A stretch of DNA of 64,000 bases from Methylosarcina fibrata AML-C10 (GTDB taxonomy: Bacteria > Pseudomonadota > Gammaproteobacteria > Methylococcales > Methylomonadaceae). Every line of letters starts with the position of its first letter. Position 1 is the stretch's first letter. The stretch is taken from positions 1,199,902 to 1,263,901 of the forward strand of contig NZ_KB889965.1 of the NCBI RefSeq assembly GCF_000372865.1, read 5' to 3'. This document shows positions 57,087-64,000 of the stretch, piece by piece. Made by a program: the position numbers and the translations under genes. The notes under the pieces are model-generated. The model saw only the letters and a program-made list of their open reading frames with translations. It was not told where the DNA came from and ran no database searches.

Positions 57087-59258
57087 ATGCTGGAATTAGC
57101 CGACACTATCGAGCTTGAACGTCCTCAGGACAAACTGATCAGGCGTTTGTGCACGGTCTTGTCCGGCTATCTGGACTCCGAACAGGTCGACGAATGCTAT
57201 CGGGCATATGAATTCGGCGCCGCCGCGCACGCCGGTCAATTCCGCCGAAGCGGTGAAGCCTATATTTGCCATCCCGTTGCCGTCGCCATCAGCCTGGCCG
57301 AGCTTCGGATGGACGTTAACTGCATTATGGCGGCGATCCTGCACGATGTTCTGGAAGATACGCCGGTTACCAAACAGGAACTGGCGCAGCGGTTCAACCC
57401 GGACGTGGCCGAACTGGTCGACGGAGTCACCAAATTAACCAAGATCGACAGCAAATCGCATGCCGAAGCCCAGGCCGAGAACGTCCGCAAGATGTTTTTG
57501 GCGATGGCCAAGGATTTGAGGGTCATCATGGTCAAATTGGCCGACCGCCTGCACAACATGCAGACCCTGGGCGTGATGCCGGCAGGCAAAAAACGCCGCA
57601 TTGCCCGCGAGACGCTGGATATTTACGCCCCGATCGCCAACCGTCTGGGCATGAACAACATCCGGCAAAAACTCGAATCGTTAAGCTTTGAAGCGATGTA
57701 TCCGAGGCGCCACGCCATCTTGAAGAACGCCGTCAAGAAAGCGCGGGGCAATCGCCTGAAAATTGTCGAAACCATCGAAAGCGCGATCAAACGGCGCATC
57801 GAACAGGCCGGACTGGACTGCGACGTCGCCGGCAGAGAAAAAAACCTCTACAGCATTTACCAGAAAATGCTGCACAAAAAGATTTCCCTGATCGATATTT
57901 TCGACGTCTACGCCTTCCGGATTTATTGCGACAACGTCGATACCTGCTACCGGGCCCTGGGCATTGTTCACAACCTGTACAAACCGATACCGGGCCGCTT
58001 CAAGGATTACATCGCCCTGCCCAAAGCCAACGGCTATCAGTCGCTTCATACGATCCTGATGGGACCTTACGGCGTGCCCATCGAAATCCAGATCCGCACT
58101 CATGAAATGCACCGCATGGCGGAATCGGGCATTGCCGCACACTGGCTTTATAAATCCGACGACGATAAATCATCGGAAAAATTCCAGGCCCGCGCCAACG
58201 AATGGCTTCGGGATCTGCTGGAAATTCAGAAGTCGGCTGGCGATTCGCTGGAATTCATCGACAATTTGAAAGTGGATCTCTTTCCTCAGGAAGTGTTCGT
58301 CTTCACGCCCAAGGGCGAAATCGTCAAAATACCCCGAGGTTCGACCACCATCGATTTCGCTTACGCGGTACACACCGACATCGGCAATGCCTGCGTTTCC
58401 GCCCGGATCGACAAGCAGTTGGTACCCTTGCAGACCACGCTGGAGAACGGCGTTACCGTGGAAATCATCACCGCCTCCTGGGCCCGCCCCAACCCGCTCT
58501 GGCTGAATTACGTCATCACCGCCAAGGCACGCTCCAGCATTCGCAGCTATCTCAAGAATTTCAAGCAAAAAGAAGCGATCAGCCTGGGCCGCCGTTTACT
58601 GGAAAAGGAACTTCAGGCGATGAATCTGGAGCTCGACTCGATTGAACCGGAACGGATACAGGCCCTGCTTAAAGCGAGCGGCCTGCAGAGCCTGAACGAT
58701 CTGCTCGAAGACATCGGCATGGGCAACAAGATGCCGTTTCTGGTCGCCAAGCGTCTCGCCCAGGACGACGTGCTGGCCGCCATCAAGCTGGAAGACTCCG
58801 ACCAGGCCAAAAAGACCCCCTTGATCATCAAAGGCACCGAAGGCATGATCATCACCCTGGCCAAATGTTGCCGACCGATACCGGGCGATTCGATCATCGG
58901 TTTTTTCTTTCCGGGCAAAGGCATTGTCGTGCACCATCATGAGTGCCACAACAGCAATGACGTCAGGAAAAAGCAAAGCAGTTGGCTGGACGTGGAATGG
59001 AGCCAGGAAATCAACGGCGAATTTCCGAGTGAACTGCGGCTGGAAATTCTCAATCAGCGAGGCGCTTTGGCCACCATCGCCTCGGTCATCTCCGAAATGA
59101 ATTCCAATATCGAAAACGTGAACGTCGTCGACCAGGACGACCGGGTCTGCGTCGACCTGATCACGTTTACCGTAAAGGACCGCGTTCATTTGGCCAAGGT
59201 CATGCGCCGGCTGAAGGAATTGCCGATCGTCTTGAAAATCACGCGGGTCAGAGCCTAG
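57087..59258 (+). CDS. spoT: Bifunctional (p)ppGpp synthase/hydrolase
   Basis: 723 aa. HD hydrolase domain at the N-terminus (ICHPVAVAISLAE, ILHDVLEDT), synthetase domain in the middle (DIFDVYAFRIYC), TGS (VFVFTPKGEIVKIPRGSTTIDFAYAVHTDIGNA) near residue 400 and a C-terminal ACT domain (QRGALATIASVISE). Regulates the stringent response. It is downstream of rpoZ and upstream of ridA and recG, the usual order. Confidence 0.97.
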   Translation: MLELADTIELERPQDKLIRRLCTVLSGYLDSEQVDECYRAYEFGAAAHAGQFRRSGEAYICHPVAVAISLAELRMDVNCIMAAILHDVLEDTPVTKQELAQRFNPDVAELVDGVTKLTKIDSKSHAEAQAENVRKMFLAMAKDLRVIMVKLADRLHNMQTLGVMPAGKKRRIARETLDIYAPIANRLGMNNIRQKLESLSFEAMYPRRHAILKNAVKKARGNRLKIVETIESAIKRRIEQAGLDCDVAGREKNLYSIYQKMLHKKISLIDIFDVYAFRIYCDNVDTCYRALGIVHNLYKPIPGRFKDYIALPKANGYQSLHTILMGPYGVPIEIQIRTHEMHRMAESGIAAHWLYKSDDDKSSEKFQARANEWLRDLLEIQKSAGDSLEFIDNLKVDLFPQEVFVFTPKGEIVKIPRGSTTIDFAYAVHTDIGNACVSARIDKQLVPLQTTLENGVTVEIITASWARPNPLWLNYVITAKARSSIRSYLKNFKQKEAISLGRRLLEKELQAMNLELDSIEPERIQALLKASGLQSLNDLLEDIGMGNKMPFLVAKRLAQDDVLAAIKLEDSDQAKKTPLIIKGTEGMIITLAKCCRPIPGDSIIGFFFPGKGIVVHHHECHNSNDVRKKQSSWLDVEWSQEINGEFPSELRLEILNQRGALATIASVISEMNSNIENVNVVDQDDRVCVDLITFTVKDRVHLAKVMRRLKELPIVLKITRVRA

Positions 59259-59324
59259 ATACGGTTTTGCAGACCGCTTTCTAGAAGAACCTTCTCATGC
59301 AGCTTCATCCTACCAGGACTTTCA

Positions 59325-59729
59325 ATGATAAAAGAGATCATTCAGACCGTTAACGCGCCCGAGGCCATCGGCACCTACTCCCAGGCGATCCGGGTGGATC
59401 GGCTGGTTTTCCTTTCCGGACAGATTCCATTGCTGCCCGACAAGATGACGCTGGTCGATAGTGAAATTTCTCCACAAATCGTGCAGGTTTTTGAAAATCT
59501 GAAAGCGGTGGCCGAAGCGGCCGGCGGCGATCTGGGCGACATCGTCAAACTGAACGTGTATTTGACCGATTTGATCCATTTTCCGCTGGTCAATGAGATC
59601 ATGGGCCGTTTTTTTCAGGAACCTTATCCTGCCCGCGCCGCAGTCGGCGTGTCCGCGCTTCCCAAAGGCGCCCTGATCGAAATGGACGCCGTCATGTATT
59701 TGAAACCCCAGGAATATCCCGCTTCCTGA
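59325..59729 (+). CDS. ridA: RidA enamine/imine deaminase
   Basis: 134 aa. Removes reactive enamine intermediates from PLP enzymes. [21 protein letters not shown] and the active-site R in [22 protein letters not shown] are visible. Follows spoT by 66 bp. Confidence 0.94.
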   Translation: MIKEIIQTVNAPEAIGTYSQAIRVDRLVFLSGQIPLLPDKMTLVDSEISPQIVQVFENLKAVAEAAGGDLGDIVKLNVYLTDLIHFPLVNEIMGRFFQEPYPARAAVGVSALPKGALIEMDAVMYLKPQEYPAS

Positions 59730-59769
59730 GTTTTTGCGGAAGACCTCCATCGGGAAAGCGCCGCCGTTA

Positions 59770-61851
59770 ATGAATCTTCTTAAACAGCCGGTGACCGCTT
59801 TGGCCGGCATCGGCCATCAGACCGCCCAGCGATTTGAAAAACTCGACATTCACTTCGTGCAGGACCTGATTTTTCATTTGCCTCTGCGCTATGAAGACAG
59901 AACCCGAATTTATCCGATCGGCTCCCTTAAACCGGGAATGACGGTCCTGATCTGCGGCACCGTGGAATACACCGACACCCTTCCCAGAGGCCGCAAAAGC
60001 CTGATTTCGAGAATCAGCGATGCGACCGGCTTTATTACCTTGAAGTTTTTCTATTTTACCGCCCATCAGCACAACCTGCTGAAACCGGGCGCCATCGTCA
60101 GTTGCTTCGGCGAAGTCCGGGTCGGTTATGCCGGCCTGGAAATGGTGCACCCGGACTATAAAATCCTTGCCGACGGCGAGCAGGCAGCGACCGAATCCCG
60201 GCTGACGCCGGTGTATCCGTTGACCGAAGGACTGAGCCAGTCGACCATGCGCAAAGCGGTCAAACAGGCCTTGTCTTTATGCCGGAGCGATAACGGCGTA
60301 TTAACGGACTGGATACCCGCCGAAATTCTCCAACGCTACCACTACCCTTCCCTCGCCGAAGCGATCTCGACCCTGCATGCGCCGGAAGAGTCGATGCCGA
60401 TCGAAGCGTTACAGAACGGCAGCGCCCCCGCTCTGAAAAGACTGGCTTTCGAAGAGTTGCTGGCGCATTATCTGTCGCTCAGGCAAGCGAAGACCCGTGG
60501 TGAAAACCGGCACGCCCCCGTATTCGACGGCGACCGCATCGCCATCGATGCCTTCCTTCGCTCGCTGCCGTTCGCGTTGACCGGCGCCCAACAGCGGGTC
60601 ATGACGGAAATTGCACAAGATTGCCGCCGCAGCCGGCCCATGATGCGGCTCATCCAGGGCGACGTCGGCTCCGGCAAAACGGTGGTCGCCGCTTACGCCG
60701 CCCTGCTGGCCTTGAGCGCCGGCTATCAGACGGCCATCATGGCGCCGACCGAACTGCTGGCTGAACAACACTACCGCAATTTCAACACCTGGCTTGAAGG
60801 GTTTGACGTCCGGGTCGTTTTACTGACCGGGCAATCGAAAGGCCAGCAACGTAAAAAATTGCTCCAGGATCTGGCCGACGGTTCGGCCCATCTCGTCATC
60901 GGCACCCACGCCCTGTTTCAGGAAGACGTCGAGTTTCACCGCCTGGGCTTGTGCATCATCGACGAGCAGCACCGTTTCGGCGTGCATCAACGCCTGGCGC
61001 TTCGGGAAAAAGGCGCGGACACAGGCCTTCGGCCTCATCAGTTGGTGATGACCGCCACGCCGATCCCGCGCACGCTGGCGATGCTGCAATATTCGGACCT
61101 CGACGTTTCCATCATCGACGAACTTCCCCCCGGCCGAAAACCGGTGGTCACCAGCGTGATTCCGGCCGAGCGCCGGGATGAAGTGATCGCCAGAATTCGG
61201 GGCTGGATAGAGAAAACACGGCAGGCTTACTGGGTCTGCACCTTGATCGAGGAATCGGAAGCCCTGCAATGCGAAGCCGCCGAAAAGACGGCCGAACGTT
61301 TGTCCGAAAGCCTGCCCGGCATCCGTATCGGTCTGGTCCACGGCCGTATGAAAGCTGCCGATAAGGAGGCTGTGATGACGGCTTTCAAGCATCGGGAGAT
61401 CGACTTGCTGGTCGCTACGACGGTGATCGAAGTCGGGGTCGACGTGCCGAACGCCGGCCTGATGATCATCGAAAATCCGGAACGGCTCGGACTTTCCCAA
61501 CTGCACCAGTTGCGCGGCCGGGTCGGCCGCGGCGAAGGCGACAGTTATTGCTTGTTGATGTATCAATCGCCTTTATCCGATACTGCCCGGCAACGACTCG
61601 GCATACTGCGCGACAGCAACGACGGTTTCGTCATCGCCGAAAAGGATCTCGAATTGCGGGGTCCCGGCGAAGTCATGGGCACGCGGCAAACCGGCGCCAT
61701 GCATTTTAAAATCGCCGATCTGGCCAGGGACAAGGAACTGCTCGATCAGGTACAGTCCATCGGCGACCGGCTGTTCACCGAATCACCCGCGGCGGTCCAG
61801 CCTCTCTGCGACCGTTGGCTCGGCACTGCGATCGCTTACGCCGAAGTTTGA
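59770..61851 (+). CDS. recG: ATP-dependent DNA helicase RecG
   Basis: 693 aa from ATG 59770, exactly the E. coli length; a TTG at 59734 would add 12 residues. The wedge domain is N-terminal, then GDVGSGKTVVAAYA (Walker A), DEQHRFG (a DExH box), TATPIPRTLAM and LRGRVGRGEG. It remodels stalled forks and Holliday junctions. Ends the rpoZ-spoT-ridA-recG run. Confidence 0.97.
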   Translation: MNLLKQPVTALAGIGHQTAQRFEKLDIHFVQDLIFHLPLRYEDRTRIYPIGSLKPGMTVLICGTVEYTDTLPRGRKSLISRISDATGFITLKFFYFTAHQHNLLKPGAIVSCFGEVRVGYAGLEMVHPDYKILADGEQAATESRLTPVYPLTEGLSQSTMRKAVKQALSLCRSDNGVLTDWIPAEILQRYHYPSLAEAISTLHAPEESMPIEALQNGSAPALKRLAFEELLAHYLSLRQAKTRGENRHAPVFDGDRIAIDAFLRSLPFALTGAQQRVMTEIAQDCRRSRPMMRLIQGDVGSGKTVVAAYAALLALSAGYQTAIMAPTELLAEQHYRNFNTWLEGFDVRVVLLTGQSKGQQRKKLLQDLADGSAHLVIGTHALFQEDVEFHRLGLCIIDEQHRFGVHQRLALREKGADTGLRPHQLVMTATPIPRTLAMLQYSDLDVSIIDELPPGRKPVVTSVIPAERRDEVIARIRGWIEKTRQAYWVCTLIEESEALQCEAAEKTAERLSESLPGIRIGLVHGRMKAADKEAVMTAFKHREIDLLVATTVIEVGVDVPNAGLMIIENPERLGLSQLHQLRGRVGRGEGDSYCLLMYQSPLSDTARQRLGILRDSNDGFVIAEKDLELRGPGEVMGTRQTGAMHFKIADLARDKELLDQVQSIGDRLFTESPAAVQPLCDRWLGTAIAYAEV

Positions 61852-62200
61852 CCGTATGGACACACGTCTTGAAACCGGGCAAAGATTGTTCCCAGCCTGA
61901 TTCGTTGCTCCAGTCCCATGTCCATCCTTTATTCCGCCTACGGAATCCCGGGTCCGCCCGGACGAAAACCGCTCCTTACTTTAAATAAACCGGCACTCTA
62001 CGTCATCATAAAAATCTTTGCCGCCTCTTTTATTCCTCCGACACTGGCCGAAGCAGCGGAGAGACAAGTTGGATGAGCATAAAAACCATTTAACTTGAAG
62101 GTAGCAAGTAGCTCGAATAGAGCTTTGCGGAATCAAAAATCAAACGAGGCTCCGACTCTTCCGGATTCCACTGTGTTTCATCCGGGCTGTTTGTTATGAG
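61852..62200. other. Gap between recG and the DUF748 gene
   Basis: 349 bp between two convergent genes. It has no convincing ORF, terminator or RNA gene. Confidence 0.45.
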
Positions 62201-64000
62201 TCATTGCGTTTTCAGGGATAAAAAGGAAATGATTTTCCCGGCGTCATCCCCTTCCCGTTTCGGATCGAGCGCAGGATCGAGTATGTAAACCCGTTCGTTT
62301 TGCACGCCTCCCTGCTGCACCAGATACTTGGCGATGGCTTGCGCCCGTTCCGAGGCGAGATTTTTAAGCCGGTTCGGTTCCGGCTTGATGATCGCGGCCA
62401 GCTTTTGTTTGGCGACCTCATAAAAATCGCCGGCTTTCGGATCTTTCAACCGGGGCGTTCCGAACAGCGAGCGGTCGGCCAGCAGCGGAAATTTTTCGAT
62501 GAACAACTGCGCCAGCAGGCGTTTGTATTCTTCGTCGGAAAGCTCGACATACTCGGCCAGAATTTTCTTATCGCTTTTCTTGTTGATCTCGTCGGCTTTC
62601 ATTTTTTTCAGCCGGTCGTATAGAGCAGATTCGCGCAGGGCCGGCCAGTCCTGTTCCTGATAAGCGGCGCCTTTGATGTCGATGCTCAGGATGGGGCGCT
62701 CCTTCAGTGCGTCGGCGATGCCGTACAGCTTTTTGACCTGTGCCTGGTCGAGTTCCGCCTTGCCGGGGGCAAAACGGACGACGTCCAGATTTTCTTCGCT
62801 GCCGACCAGCGAGGCGATGGCCTTGAATGGAGAGGTAACGATTTTGGTAATCGAATTCAGCAGGGCATCGGCGACGATCTTCCCGACGCTGAATTGGGGA
62901 TCTTCCAGGCTGCCGGTAATCGGCACGTCCATTTTAATTTTCCCGTTCGAATCCTTCAGCAATCCCACGGCCAGTTCCAGCGGCACCGACACGGCATCGG
63001 GATTGTCCACCTTTTCGCCCAGTTCGAATTGATCGATCAAGATGTTGTTGGAAGCGGTCAGTTGCCCCTTGGCCACCTGATAGTGAAGCCCCAGGTTCAA
63101 TTTGCCTTTTTCGACCTTATAACCGGCGAATTGCACCATGTACGGCGAAATCAGCGGCATCGGCATGCCCATGAAATTCATTTCGACGTTGAATTCGCCC
63201 TGATAGGGACTGATCTCCCCACTGATGCTGACGGGCGCCAGGTCGTAGGCATTGCCTTTCAAAGATACCTTGATTTTGGATTTGGCCGCCGAAGAAATGC
63301 CCGAGGCGCCGCCGTTCAGGCTTTTGATCTGAGCGGCGAAAGGCAGGATCAGGGAAAGATCGGCAAAATCGGAGGCACCGTCGACCACCTGGATCCTGTC
63401 CAGTTTGAAGTTCGGCTGACCACGGCCACTTTGGGCGGATTTTGTGGATTTTGCGGATTTTTCCGGTTTTACCGGTTTACTCCCCTGCTCGGCCTTGTCT
63501 TTGTCCACCCTGAAGACATCGTTGACATTGACCGTCTTGTCTTTCTCAATGATGACGCGGGCGTAGGGTTGATTGATCAGCAACCGCTCGGCCGTATACC
63601 GGTTGGCCAGCACGTCGGCATCGATGTCCTCAAGAGTCAGTTTTTTCCATTTGACAAAATCCTTGTGCAGAATCTGGTCGCGGGTCAACAAGTCCGCAAT
63701 GACGGTAGTGCCTTTGAATTTCAAATCCAGCCGGTCTCCGTCTTGAACTCCGGCCGACAGTGTTCCGTCGGCGTTCCAGTTTCCGTCGATGAGATCGAGC
63801 CGCGCGTATTTCTCGACGTAGGGTTGCAATGCGTCCAACGCGATGTTTTGGACGTCGACGTTCAACCGAGTGGAGAAAGGTTCGGCTACGGCATCTCCGT
63901 CCAGCTTGATCGAACCGGTCTCGTTGATGCCGGCGCTGAATTCAAGAGTCAGAACGGTTCCCTTCCGATTGACATAGTTGTCCAGCTTGAAACGGATCGG
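62201..64000 (-). CDS. DUF748/AsmA-like protein, C-terminal part
   Basis: Partial: the frame is open to the right edge, giving 599 residues of the C-terminal part. The frame contains TTG at 63865, but upstream codons are also open, so that is not a start. DUF748 features are visible: QFELGEKVDNPDAVSVPLEL, LLKDSNGKIKMDVPITGSL and the terminal AIAKYLVQQGGVQNERV segment with an OmpA-like pattern. AsmA-like proteins span the periplasm and may carry phospholipids; here the role is unproven. Confidence 0.85.
   Translation of the reverse strand, partial: PIRFKLDNYVNRKGTVLTLEFSAGINETGSIKLDGDAVAEPFSTRLNVDVQNIALDALQPYVEKYARLDLIDGNWNADGTLSAGVQDGDRLDLKFKGTTVIADLLTRDQILHKDFVKWKKLTLEDIDADVLANRYTAERLLINQPYARVIIEKDKTVNVNDVFRVDKDKAEQGSKPVKPEKSAKSTKSAQSGRGQPNFKLDRIQVVDGASDFADLSLILPFAAQIKSLNGGASGISSAAKSKIKVSLKGNAYDLAPVSISGEISPYQGEFNVEMNFMGMPMPLISPYMVQFAGYKVEKGKLNLGLHYQVAKGQLTASNNILIDQFELGEKVDNPDAVSVPLELAVGLLKDSNGKIKMDVPITGSLEDPQFSVGKIVADALLNSITKIVTSPFKAIASLVGSEENLDVVRFAPGKAELDQAQVKKLYGIADALKERPILSIDIKGAAYQEQDWPALRESALYDRLKKMKADEINKKSDKKILAEYVELSDEEYKRLLAQLFIEKFPLLADRSLFGTPRLKDPKAGDFYEVAKQKLAAIIKPEPNRLKNLASERAQAIAKYLVQQGGVQNERVYILDPALDPKREGDDAGKIISFLSLKTQ

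Overview
The window reads as the chromosome of a gammaproteobacterium. The conserved clusters ndk-rlmN-pilW-hisS-yfgM-bamB-der, yajC-secD-secF after tgt, dut-algC-argB, hslV-hslU-DUF971-ubiE-ubiJ-ubiB and rpoZ-spoT-ridA-recG are all of the kind seen in that class. A transketolase of an unusual subtype and the overall style suggest a methanotroph-like member (Methylococcales), but this is inference: no methane or methanol oxidation gene is present.

Layout. 1-24331 is mostly core and mostly on the minus strand: a partial L,D-transpeptidase, proC-yggT, a radical SAM/SDR pair on plus, an MFS carrier, a HAD phosphatase, transketolase, Tpx, the der-to-ndk cluster, secF/secD/yajC/tgt, a CDF metal exporter and a three-PAS PP2C phosphatase. 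25112-31398 holds a split YeeE/YedE sulfur transporter with an operator-like dyad, then dut, a long membrane-anchored AlgC-type mutase, argB and a DUF4124 protein. RNase R (minus) and tRNA-Leu (plus) are divergent at 34.2-34.5 kb.

34581-46175 is accessory DNA. Two integrations lie side by side between tRNA-Leu(CAG) and tRNA-Asn(GTT). The first (about 34.6-42.3 kb) has a P4-type integrase, an AlpA-type regulator, a Toprim primase-like protein, an ATPase, a Zn-finger protein, an SSB and a DUF5681-like protein; it carries a frameshifted IS3-family element and a second transposase remnant, and no right-hand att copy is visible. The second (42276-46175) is a complete-looking 3.8-kb element bounded by 86-bp direct repeats made of the tRNA-Asn 3' half plus its terminator. 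It encodes a rolling-circle-type Rep, a 50-aa zinc-ribbon protein, an HTH protein and a tyrosine recombinase in overlapping order, with a 0.9-kb leader full of large inverted repeats. It is the most novel-looking part of the window.

46.1-47.3 kb is an RNA-rich core stretch (tRNA-Asn, -Arg, -Ser, csrA, two identical tRNA-Phe). The rest is core again: DUF4126, the HslUV protease, ubiquinone genes, a solitary GmrSD-type (DUF262/DUF1524) nuclease between ubiB and pgk, rpoZ-spoT-ridA-recG and the end of a DUF748/AsmA-like gene that runs off the right edge.

All calls come from reading motifs and layout. No database search was run.
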